From Lonicera japonica (taxonomy: Eukaryota; Streptophyta; Magnoliopsida; Dipsacales; Caprifoliaceae): DNA of 64,000 bases. The notes under the pieces were generated by a model. The model was not told the origin of the DNA, ran no database searches, and saw only the letters and a program-made list of their open reading frames with translations. The stretch spans positions 4,774,001 through 4,838,000 of the forward strand of contig CM038463.1 in the NCBI GenBank assembly GCA_021464415.1, given 5' to 3'. This document shows, in pieces, positions 1-10,540 of this stretch; positions within the stretch are counted from its first letter, which is position 1; each line of letters opens with the position of its first letter. Made by a program: the position numbers and the translations under genes.

Positions 1-69
1 ACATTTTAGCCAAATATATGACATTCATCCGTTCTTCCAACAAGCGGGTAAATGTAACCCGTCCCTCCC

Positions 70-74
<5 letters not shown>

Positions 75-131
<57 letters not shown>
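75..131. repeat. (CT)n microsatellite
   Basis: Near-perfect CT dinucleotide run about 56 bp long inside a wider pyrimidine-rich stretch (about 60-190). Reading frames through it on either strand give only Leu/Ser or Arg/Glu repeats and are not genes. Confidence 0.95.
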
Positions 132-135
<4 letters not shown>

Positions 136-189
136 TTTTCATATTTTCCTCCCCCTCCCTCCTGTCTCTCTTTCTCTCTCCTCCAACTC

Positions 190-2150
190 TGATTTTCTCT
201 TTCTAAGATACATTCTTTCTCCAAAATAATCACATTCAATCTTTCTTTAAAGTCTAAAAGTATCTCAACCTTCAAAAGAAACCCATTAGAACTTATGGAA
301 ACATAATACTAAAATCGTTTAATATTGTGTATAGACCAAACAAAAATTTTATGTAAAATTCTAGTGTGGAATCGGATTTTACCTTTGAGATCTATCTGAT
401 TTGATTTCGTCTAAGCGCGAACAAGAGTTGGTATAGACGAATCGAGATCACGGACTCGATGGAACTTCATGATCTTTTATCGGATTCCTTCCGCCGCGCA
501 ATCCTGCACCGGGTATAGGCTGTGTTATTACCAAGATTTTCTCATTTTTTTCTCAATGATACAAACTTTAAATTCGTGAGAATTTTTGTATCGATAAGAA
601 GAGTCAAAGCCGGCGTATATATATGGCTATGATAGGGACCCTATGAGAAATAAGTGTTTTGGCTTATTATGAAAAATGGGAATCATAATTCCATTATGAA
701 TTAATTCGTTTTGTAAATTATAATTCATACCACTAAAAAAATATAATTGCACTCATGTCAATTTCTCAAAATTATACTTCGAGCTCCCTATTATTAAATG
801 TTTATTATTCTCCCTACGTTAAGATTACAAATAACCGTCATTAAAATTAAATTGCTGACAATTATATTTAAATGACTTCTTAATCATTAAACTTACCACT
901 TAACTTATTTGACATGTCGGATTAACATAATCCACCTATAGGGTTTGGCATTATCAAAACTTATGTGTTTCTTAATGGGTTATCATCAATCCCTATACTG
1001 AGACGTGAATTCCGTTAATAATTAATATTCATCATACATATAGTGTCGTTATCCAATTCACGAAACTAATTGATCCATAAATGAATATCACTCTTAATAA
1101 GTCAAACAACAAACACTATATATATATATATATATATATATATGTTTATTAGTTATTTTAAGATTAAAAGTATAAGCAATCATAATGACCCTAGAATTTT
1201 AAATTATTTTATAGAGTCGGTATAAAAGTAATTAACCCAAACTGGTCATATTTAATACACACAAAATGTACTAGCACAACGAGTTGATACTATACATTTT
1301 CCAATAGCCAATATTAACTATTAAAACTTTTGCTACAGTCATACTGATCGGTGTCCACTTTTATCTAAAACTGTGAACCACTAAACTTAATTATATTATA
1401 CAAGAACCGATGATATGATCATTTGTGTGTAAGCTGAACTATATACAACAAATCATCTACTATATGGAATCAAAGATACACTTGCACAATATTTAAACAA
1501 ATAACATAATGCAACCATTGCCCATAAAGATTATAATTAAAATAACAAAATCGAGTTTATATAACATATCAAAACTAATAATAATAAAAAAAATGGCTTT
1601 TAATATATCACTCTAACAAAAACCCAGTAATTTTTTCACTTTGTTTCAATCCAATGCTAGCCCTTTGCTGATTTAATCGAACATTTATACTCTTTTGGGT
1701 TAACCGATGGGTGACATTTATACCCATCCCTCTATCGAAAGTGATATTCACCCATCCCTCTCCATTTTTACCATTTTCTCACAATGAAATTCATACAGTT
1801 AAAATAGCAACTTACCATACATTCTAGCTAGTATCTCCCACATGAATGGCCTTACAATATAAGTAAGATAATGAGTTTACCTAAAGTTACGTGATTCCTT
1901 ATTTTTTAAGTCAAGTGGGGGTAAGAATCCACCCCAAAATTTATTAAAATATTTTAAGAAACACAATAACTTATAACAAGACCCAATCATCCTATAACAT
2001 GTCTCATTCTGATAATAAATCCCTTTAAAAGTTACAAAAAATTAAGAAAATTATTCAAAGCGAATAGGCTTCCAAATAAGTTATCCAAATGACGAGCACT
2101 TCAACATTTAGGATCATCTAAACTAACTACTTGATTTAACAAAAAAAAAT
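190..2150. other. AT-rich intergenic DNA
   Basis: No supportable gene. About 360-1110 looks like decayed retroelement noncoding sequence, but no boundaries or coding remnants could be fixed. A (TA)n microsatellite occupies about 1117-1142. The rest is AT-rich with stops in every frame. Confidence 0.6.
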
Positions 2151-2165
2151 CTCTATTTGGTCAAA

Positions 2166-2270
2166 AAAAATTTATCAACTGTACCTGGAAGGATTCGAAT
2201 ACGGGATCTCTCACTAAATAGATCATACCTCACACAAACCTAATAAACCACTAGGCCAACTCCATAAGGT
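2166..2270 (-). mobile_element. tRNA-derived SINE with target-site duplication
   Basis: Read on the minus strand, an RNA polymerase III A box (TGGCCTAGTGG, near 2250) is followed by a B box (GTATTCGAATCC, near 2195), the internal promoter of tRNA-derived SINEs. The element ends in a short T run, as Au-type plant SINEs do, rather than poly(A). A near-identical 15-bp direct repeat flanks it at 2151-2165 and 2271-2285 (core TATTTGGTCAAA), which is the expected target duplication. It is too short and too diverged in the acceptor stem to be a functional tRNA gene. Confidence 0.75.
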
Positions 2271-2418
2271 CTTTTATTTGGTCAAATTAAGACTAAAATT
2301 ATTTAACCACTTATAATTTCTTTAAATCTTATTTTTAAGGTTTAGAACATACCAAGTAAATAAATTTGTGTTTTCTTAAAGTTATAATTATGTTTCTTTT
2401 TCCGATTCAGATTATATA

Positions 2419-2433
2419 TGTGTGTGTGTGTGT
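2419..2433. repeat. (TG)n microsatellite
   Basis: Short run of TG repeats directly after an ATATAT stretch. Confidence 0.9.
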
Positions 2434-2619
2434 CATACACACAATATGGTATCAACTTATGTTAATTGAAAAAATCTTTAATACTCCGATTAAAGAAGTA
2501 TTTGGAGTAGACTTTCTAGGACTCACTAGCTAGGAGGTTTGAAATTTGTTCGTTATATCACCTCCTCCCTGTTGTCAAAAGTTAATCTTCAATCCACATA
2601 TAGAGTAAAATCCATATTT

Positions 2620-3640
2620 GTCCCTTGAATATTTATGATTATTATTTTAATACTTTAACTAATTTTTCTGTCAAATTGTACGTAAACTATCAATTTGTGT
2701 CATTTTGATACCTCCGTCAAATTCCATTGATTTGACTAATGGTGGAAAGGGCCAAACTTTCATTCATTTCCACTATATTAACCAATCATATCTAAATGAC
2801 TCACCATTTAAACATTTAGTTAGAACACATAGCCCTCTACAATTTTCATGTTTCTGACAAATTTTGAATCATACATCTTGAGGGTCTAATCAGCTGCTGA
2901 AGTTGGGGGTTTTCGTGGATTAAAACAGTTGTACTTCCGTATGCAAACCTCCAACTTCAAAGGTTGATTGGACAATCGAAATGTGTGATTCGGAGTTCAG
3001 TCAAACTACAAAAGTTGTAAAGGGCTATATGGTCTAACTAATGGTTCAAACAGTGAATCATTTGGATATCGTATGAGAGAATTATGCTCCCGCAAAGTTA
3101 GTGAAAAATTCAATTTTTTATTTAATTTGTCTCCTCGAATACATATTTTTCCCTTTGCTCTACTTAATTAAATTTTTCACCAACTATAAGGAAAAAAAAT
3201 ATTTAAAGAAAAAATAAATCAGAAAAAATGAGTTTTTCAACAACTTTGTGGGCACATAACTTTCTCTTGCGATGTACAAATTACTCAGTTTCAATCATTA
3301 GTTAAATCATGTAGCCCTAAACAAATTTATTTTTTTGACTGAATTTCAAACAGCACATCTCAAGGATCTAATCAGCCGATAAAGTTAGAGGTTTGCATAT
3401 GGAAGTGCCATTGTTTTAATCTATGCAATCCCCTAACTTTAGCCACTGATTAGACCATCGAGATACGTGATTCACAATTTAACCAAAACATGAAAAGTTG
3501 TAGAAAGTTATGTGTTCTAACTATTGATTCAAATAGTAAGTCATTTAGAAATCATGTGAGAGAGTTACAACCCAACAAAGTTAGTTAATAAAAATATAGA
3601 GATATAAAAGTTTAATGAAAGTGTATCATTCCCCTCTCTA
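2620..3640. repeat. Foldback element with two tandem large hairpins
   Basis: Two successive imperfect inverted repeats share the same sequence. The first has arms of about 130 bp (about 2785-2915 and 2940-3075), the second similar arms (about 3270-3395 and 3430-3570). Each arm contains recognisable blocks such as TAATCAGC and GTTCTAACTA or their complements, and the two hairpins are diverged copies of one another. No coding capacity. The class is uncertain: a foldback or MULE-like nonautonomous element is most likely. Confidence 0.6.
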
Positions 3641-3699
3641 TTTTAAGTGGCAACTTTGTCACTTATATTTGAAACTTAATTTTAAAAGGTATAAAATGT

Positions 3700-5202
3700 C
3701 TATTTTACCCTCTCTATTTTTTCAAAATTACACAGCAGCATATATATTTGGTAATTCTCGAGAGCTATGAATCACTTTTGCTTCCACTGCATTATTTGGA
3801 AATCCGTCTAAATATTCAACCTTAGAGCACAAAGATAGTGTCCCTTTCAATAATTGATCCATACGAGTATAGAATTGCCAAGAAGATGGCAGGTTGGAGT
3901 TTTTGCTTACTGCTGTTGCTGCTTCAAGCCGATACTTTTTCTTTATAGATTTAATCTTGTTCTTGCACTGGTTGGGGTTCTTAACATCAAGACTAGTGCG
4001 TGCAGAAACTTTAAGGGCAATTTCCTCCCAATCACTCCCTTTTAGTTTAGCCCGATTTTGGAGGGACCATTTTGATTCATAGATGTCCAGTATGCTTCTA
4101 GAAGTGTAATTGTTACATTTGTATTTACAGTTCCTTAGTTAGGCTGTGAAGATGATTCAAAGTTATAGGTCGTTAGTTCATGGTCATTTTCATGAAAATT
4201 TTTACCAGCCATATTAAATATAGGAGCCCCGAGCCGCAGAGTAATCCAAATATTAATGGTTTGAAAATGATATGTATACCGAAACATCCATCAACAAACT
4301 TAATGTTTGAACTTATTTTTAGAGAGGACTATTAAAAGTTTCCGCCACAACCAAACAACTTTATGAGAAAATTCATCATTTTCTTAATTATTACAAGATC
4401 ATCCTAATAGACAAGACAACTTTTCATTACTAATATTAATTCTACATATCAAATCTCCCATCAACAAATGGTTGAGGCAAAAATATTTTTAGAAAATCTA
4501 AAAGATAAAAAAAATAAAAAAATAAAAAAAAGAAGCCATTTAAATGTTCCTTATGATTTATTGATACAAGTTGATAAAATGGAAAATCACATCCAAAACT
4601 ACACTCTCAATCCAATTCCAAGTCTTAATGGTATAGCCCCTCATTGGATTCCATTGGAGAAGTTAATCTCATTAATCAAATGGAAGACTAAAAGAAAAAA
4701 CGTCATTCATGACATTAAAAAAATTAGCACCTCCTAACCGACTGCATAACTTATCTAGCACATGATAGGTGTACAGATTCTCAAAGATGGTAGAGATAAA
4801 AAGTTTTTTCCATTACAAAAATTGCAAGAGACAGTAGCTAACTATTCAGACCAAAATTAAAGAGTCACTATATAATTACTTTAAGTTACTGTTGAATCAC
4901 ATTATAAATAGTAATGTTTGTCTCCCCCCCCCCCCCAAAAAAAAAATATTGTAAAATGTCTCCTAAAAATGTCAATGTGATGTTTTCTTTCTATTATAAA
5001 AGGAGAATGAAGTATGTGTAGTAACTATCGAGTGTTATATAATTTCTCTTTTCTCCCATATATTTAAAAACTCTCTGTAATCAATTCTATATAAATAAAA
5101 GTTTGATCATTTTCCATAATTTTTGTAATTGGAATCAAGCATAGATAACTTTGAGAGTTTTAAAAGTTAAAGAAGGCGTACAATAATTTGACCTAACACT
5201 TA
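3700..5202. other. Intergenic DNA, no gene supported
   Basis: AT-rich sequence with stops in all frames. A C14/A10 homopolymer junction lies near 4924-4946. An 89-codon open frame at 4468-4737 (+) is lysine-rich and matches no family I recognise, so it is not annotated as a gene. Confidence 0.5.
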
Positions 5203-5765
5203 GGTGGCCTAAAAAAAAGCAAACAAACAAACTGAAAAAACTGTTTGTTCAGTTCTAAAAATTGTATCTGAAAAAATGTTATTTGTTTGAATATAACACA
5301 TCTGAAAACTAAATTTTTTTAGGGCTTCTGGTTTTAAAGACAAAAGTCTTATTCTCTGTCTACTAAACGACACAACTTTTAGACCAATAGTTCAAGGTCC
5401 AAAGTTTTGTTTAAAGTACAAACTTTAGCACAAAAGGCAGAGAATTAAAAATAAATTAATATAATTAAGAAACTGAATTACACTATTGTTATTCCTATGA
5501 TGCCCTTGTCATGTAATTAATTACTAAATTAATCTGAGCCCTAAAATCTTGTAAGAAACTAAAATCTACGAAACCAAATAATTTTAAATTCAAATTCAAA
5601 AAATTAAATAACTTCAAGCAACCTAATGAATTTGACCAGTTTTTAAACTTGTACTAAAAACTAAAATCTAGGAGGTCAAATAATTCAAAATACAAAATTC
5701 AAATTCAAACAATAATCATCTCAAACAACCTAATCAATTTGACAAGTAACAAACAACCACCAATA
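5203..5765. repeat. Composite MITE-type repeats
   Basis: From 5203 the sequence (GGTGGCC..., preceded by TTA) matches, in opposite orientation, the right part of the MITE at 17722-18093. From about 5365 to 5760 it matches, inverted, the sequence at about 11645-12005, sharing the block AAAGTTTTGTTTAAA. These copies belong to small dispersed noncoding families and flank the pararetrovirus insertion on either side. Confidence 0.5.
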
Positions 5766-6303
5766 AAGGCATAAAAAATAACACATTTCAACACATTGAA
5801 TTTATTACATGTGTGAAAAAATATACAGTCAAACATAAATAAATTTGTTCATGAAAAATGCCTATGAATGTGTTAACAATTAACATGCGAAAAATAATAA
5901 TCTTTAGACGTACAAATGTTAATAAAATTCAACTTAAATATACTAGGCATATTAAGTTTCATATACATTTATATCTAAGACATATTAAGTTATGTAGGCA
6001 TTTTAAGTTACACCAAACACATATACATATATAATTATAATTATAATCAGACATATTAACATAAATTCATAATCCATAAGACATTTTAATATATAATATC
6101 TAATCAAGCATTAATGTTTAATCCAAATCAGAACACCAAATTTTTTAATATATTTTTGTGAAATCGGATTAGAATAAATGAACAATAAATAAGGAAAAGA
6201 GAAATCTTACACTTTTTCTCTCACATTTGATTGCCTCGATGCATCCTAAAAAGAACCTTTTGAATAAAAAATAAACCAAGGAGAGAGATACTTTGTCTCT
6301 TTC
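5766..6303. other. AT-rich DNA left of the viral insertion
   Basis: No gene. AT-rich with stops in every frame, leading into the 39-bp inverted repeat at 6304. Confidence 0.5.
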
Positions 6304-6347
6304 GGATATGCTCTGTCTGTATCTCTCTAACAAACACACACACACAT
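6304..6347. repeat. Left arm of inverted repeat flanking the endogenous virus
   Basis: Positions 6304-6342 are the exact reverse complement of 10502-10540 on the other side of the viral insertion (39 bp, starting GGATATGCTCTGTCTG). The repeat continues a few bases further with slippage in a CA tract. It lies directly outside the first recognisable viral codons. Confidence 0.9.
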
Positions 6348-6349
6348 AT

Positions 6350-8600
6350 GATGATAAGCCTTGGAAGTGAATATCCAAGCACAAAAGGTTTAAGAAAAAA
6401 CCTTGGAAGTTTGTCAAGCGAAGAAATTTCAGAAAGAAACGTAGCGATGGTTGTTTCATTTGCCATAAAAAAGGACATTTTGCAAAAAACTGTCCGAATG
6501 CAAAGAAAAAAGAAGCATTTATGGCTCTTCTATTACAACATCATCCGGATATTCAGGAATCTGATATTGAATCTGTTCTCTCAGCCCAAGATGAAGCATC
6601 TCCATAAACCATTATGCAGATTCATTATTCTGACAAAGAAACTGTATCTGATCCAGATTCAGAAACAGAACTTCTTTCAGACTCGTCTTATTCCTCCACA
6701 AGCTCAAATCTTCCCATGGTTTATTCTCTTGAAGAATGTATGTCTCTCTCCCCTCAGCCATCCCCATATGCAAAAATTTCCCTTATTTGAAAACCTTATG
6801 CAAAACCAGTACCCCTCATAGCCCTTTTTTGATACTGGCTCAACCAAATCCTTTATGAACCCAGCAAAGCTACCATTTTCCTATTGGCAAAAATGTCCTC
6901 CTCTGGCATTTCGAGTTGCAAATGGCGAAATTCTTACTGTCGATATTATTTCTAAATCCATTCAACTGCAGATATTCCCTGGAAAGATTATCCGACATAA
7001 AGTTTATGGTAGTGCACTTCCTCGAAAGGATATTCTTATTGGCTTCGATATCATACGTCAAATTTCAAAATTGAATTTTGATGATGATGGTCTCCGATTC
7101 AAAAAATTCATGTTACCATGGATTAATCCAAAAGAAGTTAACCATATCCAAGCCCCAATCCCAATCCTTGAGTCACTCACCAGTCCCTCCTCCATTGAAG
7201 CTCTCATCAGCCAGATCATAAAAACCTCATGTGCAGAATCCCACACCGAATTCCTGCAAAAGTGCTCCAATCCTCTTTGGCAAAATCCCAAATACTTCGT
7301 GAAACTTCCTTTTAAGTTAAACGAAGATATCAACCCCACTAAAGCCTCTCACTCGGGAATGAATCCAGAACATCTCTCTTTGGCAATAGAAGAATTGAAC
7401 ACTTTATTGAAACAAAAGCTTATTGAAGAAACGACTTCTCAATGGGCATGTGAAGCCTTCTATGTCAACAAAAGATCATAGCAAGTCAGAGGAAAAATGC
7501 GTCTCGTTATCAATTATCAGCCATTAAATCACTTTCTCTTAAGTGATAAGTTCCCTCTTTCCCAGAAGCACTCGTTGTTCAGCCAATTATCCCATGCAAA
7601 GATATTCTCAAAGTTTGATCTAAAGGCAGGCTTTTGGAAAATAGGTATTGAACCAAGTGAACGACACAAGACATCATTTTGTATCCCTGGTTACCATTAT
7701 CAGTGGACTGTTATGCCTTTTGGCCTCAAAAATGCTCCCTCAGTCTTTCAGCGAACAATGGAAGATATTTTCCAACCTCTCATGGCTAATGCACTCATCT
7801 ACATTGATGATATACTTCTATATTCTATGAACATGGAATCCCATCTAAGCCTTTTATCCCATTTTTACCAGCTCGTCCTAGAAAATGGAATTATGTTATC
7901 CCAAAAGAAGATGATCATTGCGACTACGGAAATTGATTTCCTTGGAATGAAAATTTATAATGGTCAAATCCAGTTGCAACCTCACATTGCAAAATATCTC
8001 CTCAAATTCCCAGATAAACTTAGCTCCATAACCCAGATTTAGCAATTTCTTGGCCTTGTAAATTACATGTCACAATTTATTCCCAATCTCTCGAAATACA
8101 CAGGTCCCTTAGCCGAATTACTTAAGAAAACCCCTCCCCCATGGTCTCAAGTTCATTCTGCATGTGTTCAAAAGCTTAAAAAATTGACTCAGTATCTTCC
8201 TCCTTTACAAATTCCATCCACCGGTAATAGAATCCTACAAACAGATGCTAGTGATCTCTATTGGGCAGCAATCCTTTTTAAAGAAATTGATGGAAAAAGA
8301 AGTGTATGCGGATATAAGTCAAGAAAGTTCAAGCAATTTGAAAGCCATTACCACTCTACTTTCAAAGAATTCTCACAATTCGCAGAGGAATTGAAAAGTT
8401 TCAGTTTCATCTCATTGGTCACCACTTCACCATTGAGACAGATATGAAATCCTTTCCAGCCATGTTACAATTCAAGCATAACATATCCCAAATCCTCAAT
8501 TATTGCGATGGTATGAATGGTTTTCCCAATGGTCGTTTACAGCAAAACATATCCCAGGAAAACAGAATGTGATAACAGACTATTACTCCAGAACCCAGCC
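6350..8600 (+). pseudogene. Caulimovirid ORF1 remnant (coat C-terminus, protease, RT, RNase H)
   Basis: The visible order is a Lys/Arg-rich stretch, a CCHC zinc knuckle (CFICHKKGHFAKNC, about 6452-6494), an acidic/Ser-rich linker, an aspartic protease site DTGS (6831-6842), then RT with YIDD (about 7801-7812) and the MPFGLKNAP block. RNase H follows, with LQTDAS near 8240. Breaks: stops at 6605-6607 and 6788-6790, a frame change with a stop (6819-6821) just before the protease, in-frame stops at 7479-7481 and 8040-8042, and a frameshift near 8360 inside RNase H. The RT stretch between 6822 and 8447 is otherwise one frame, so decay is moderate. The 5' part of the polyprotein is absent. Confidence 0.85.
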
Positions 8601-8760
8601 AAACCAATTGTCCCACATCGACTACCCAAAAGAAACCCTTACCTGCAAACCTTATAAATACCAACCCTTGCAACCCTAAAACCCACAAATCCTACCTTGC
8701 ATCTTCTCTATAAAAGAAATTCCTTATCCAGAAATCCTTTCCCAAATCCCCTCTTCCAAA

Positions 8761-9891
8761 ATGAATCCCAAGAATCAAGCCAGCTCTTCCAGCTCTTCTA
8801 AACCCGAGCCATTTTCTCACCCATTCCAGTTCTCAGATTTTACCCCTCTCATTGAACCACTGGAAGCAATTCCATATCTCCCCAGTGAAATCCAGGATAT
8901 GATATTTGTCAAGTGGATCAAGCTCAGTGACAAGGAACTAATAATAAAGTTTCTTGAAATCACCCTCATGAACTACGGTCTTATTTTTCGTGGTCTTCGT
9001 CTCCACCCAACCTACCCATTTCTCTCATTATTCCATATTCACCGTCCCTGCAGAGTTCCCATACAGGCATTTGTATTTCTCTGGTATCTCACTAGAGCAT
9101 ATACAATCAGTATCATTTTTGATGCTCCAGTTCTTCTCCAATATCTCCGTATCACGCAGGCAGATCCAGAAATTCAAAGTTTTTACAATGAATTGTATAA
9201 TCCTACTGCAAGTGGAACGTACAATTTGCTTACATTTCTCAAATGGTTTAAATCTCTTCAGCAATGGTTTGACGCACTCCAGACTCACCCTAACCGGTAT
9301 TATTTGATTCAATTCAACAAACCTTTGAAAAACCCTTACCCTGAAGGAGACAATGCTCAGATTACGAAATGGTTCCCACGCAATCTAGCAAAATCAATCA
9401 AAGAACCTGAGAATAAAGCATATGTAGAATTCTTGCAAGAGATGTGCATACTCAATAAGGTAGACTATGATTCAGTTCCAAACTCCATAAAATTTGGAAA
9501 TGACCTATAGATAACCCAAGACATGAAAGATGTTTCGTGTGCCCCTCTTTTTGAATGTTTGTATACTTATGCAACAAAGCATTTTTGGGAAGAAGGTGAA
9601 CAGAGCTCAGACACTATCGCGTTTATTGATATGAGTTCAGACTCAACAGAAAAAGGTGAACCTGATCCAGAAGAAGTCCAGGCAGCAGCAGATTTAGCAG
9701 CAGCAGCACATGAAGCAGAAGGATGGGAAGTAAACTTCATCGCTGAACATGAACTCTCAGATCATATCTCCGATTATGATGCTGATGATGAAGAATATGA
9801 ACCCTTATGGAAAAACCCTGATGATAATCATTGGAACCACTCTCCGGAAGCCCCGTACACACCAGATTACAGCGGCAATGAGACAGACTAG
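8761..9891 (+). pseudogene. Caulimovirid downstream ORF (ORF2-like), interrupted by one stop
   Basis: The ATG at 8761 opens a frame that reaches 9891 with a single in-frame TAG at 9508-9510, about 376 codons in all. The N-terminus is Ser-rich and the middle is rich in aromatic and hydrophobic residues (about residues 40-200). The C-terminal 120 residues are strongly acidic (Asp/Glu) with an Ala-rich patch. I recognise no catalytic motif. The position directly after RT/RNase H matches the ORF2 of unknown function in florendoviruses. Its near-intact state compared with ORF1 is notable. The first part (8761-9510) could still encode a protein. Confidence 0.65.
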
Positions 9892-10496
9892 TCCAACTCG
9901 TTCTTGACTCAGTGTCGGCAACGTCTTAACTCTCATAACTCGCATCTTGGCAAAGCATCTAGCTTTATGTCACTTTTATTTTTTGCTTTTGTGTCAGCCA
10001 GCTTTGTGTCCTTGTTTGTCGGCCATCTCGTCTAGCTTTTACTTTTGCTTTTATAAAGTTATTTGTCGTGTTTGTATAATTGAGAAGGAATCTTTCCTTT
10101 TTCAAAGTTGTAATTATTGTTTTCCAGTTGTATGGTTGTAAGCGTCTTGGCTCAGCTATTTATAGAGAGCTCTTAGTGTAGTTTTAGGCAGTTGGAGTTT
10201 GAGAAGCGATTGTAGTTTGGTGAAGAAGTCGTGTACTTCTCTGTAATTCCCTCTTTCTCTTCTAAATGAAAAATGCCTTAATTATTTATATTACTCTTCT
10301 AATCTCCTTGTTTATCTATCATAGATTTTTATCTTTACTAAACTATTATTTGTACACTTTTGTTATATGGTTTGTATTGTGTGAATGGTATTCTGAAAAT
10401 CGTGATTTGCAAGCTTTACTTATATATTATTCTTAAGTAATTTTGCGATATTGCGTAGTTCGAAACTACAGATATCTGTACCCCCCTTTTGGTATA
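9892..10496 (+). promoter_or_regulatory. Caulimovirid noncoding region with pregenomic-type promoter
   Basis: After the last viral stop, a 600-bp noncoding region contains a TATA-like box (TATTTATAG, 10157-10165) followed by a GC-mixed leader, then AAATGAAAAAT near 10263 as a possible polyadenylation signal. Caulimovirids place the pregenomic RNA promoter here. Activity in the host cannot be judged from sequence. Confidence 0.5.
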
Positions 10497-10501
10497 TAGT
10501 A

Positions 10502-10540
10502 TGTGTGTGTTTGTTAGAGAGATACAGACAGAGCATATCC
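10502..10540. repeat. Right arm of inverted repeat flanking the endogenous virus
   Basis: Exact reverse complement of 6304-6342. It begins about 6 bp after the last viral base (TGGTAT). With the left arm it would form a 39-bp stem with the virus as its loop. Confidence 0.9.

Larger units (their letters stand above)
6350..10496 (+). mobile_element. Endogenous pararetrovirus (caulimovirid, florendovirus-like), truncated and decayed
   Basis: About 4.1 kb of viral sequence in a host chromosome. The order is basic region plus zinc knuckle (coat C-terminus), aspartic protease, reverse transcriptase, RNase H, a second ORF, then a noncoding region with a promoter. An ORF of unknown function downstream of RNase H fits florendoviruses. 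Movement protein and most of the coat protein are missing at the left end. No integrase and no LTRs are seen, as expected for Caulimoviridae. The right edge stops at TGGTAT (10491-10496), the first bases of the usual caulimovirid tRNA-Met primer site. The many stops and frameshifts show an old inactive copy. Genus assignment is inference. Confidence 0.85.

Noticed and set aside
6..275. Open frames on both strands across the CT repeat
   Set aside because: They only translate the microsatellite and its flanks; no domain or codon structure.
2190..2260. Possible tRNA gene
   Set aside because: A and B boxes are present but no acceptor stem or cloverleaf; target duplications show it is a SINE. The same holds for 33204-33403.
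4468..4737. 89-codon frame, Lys-rich
   Set aside because: No recognised motif, no promoter or splice context, and AT-rich surroundings make chance frames likely.
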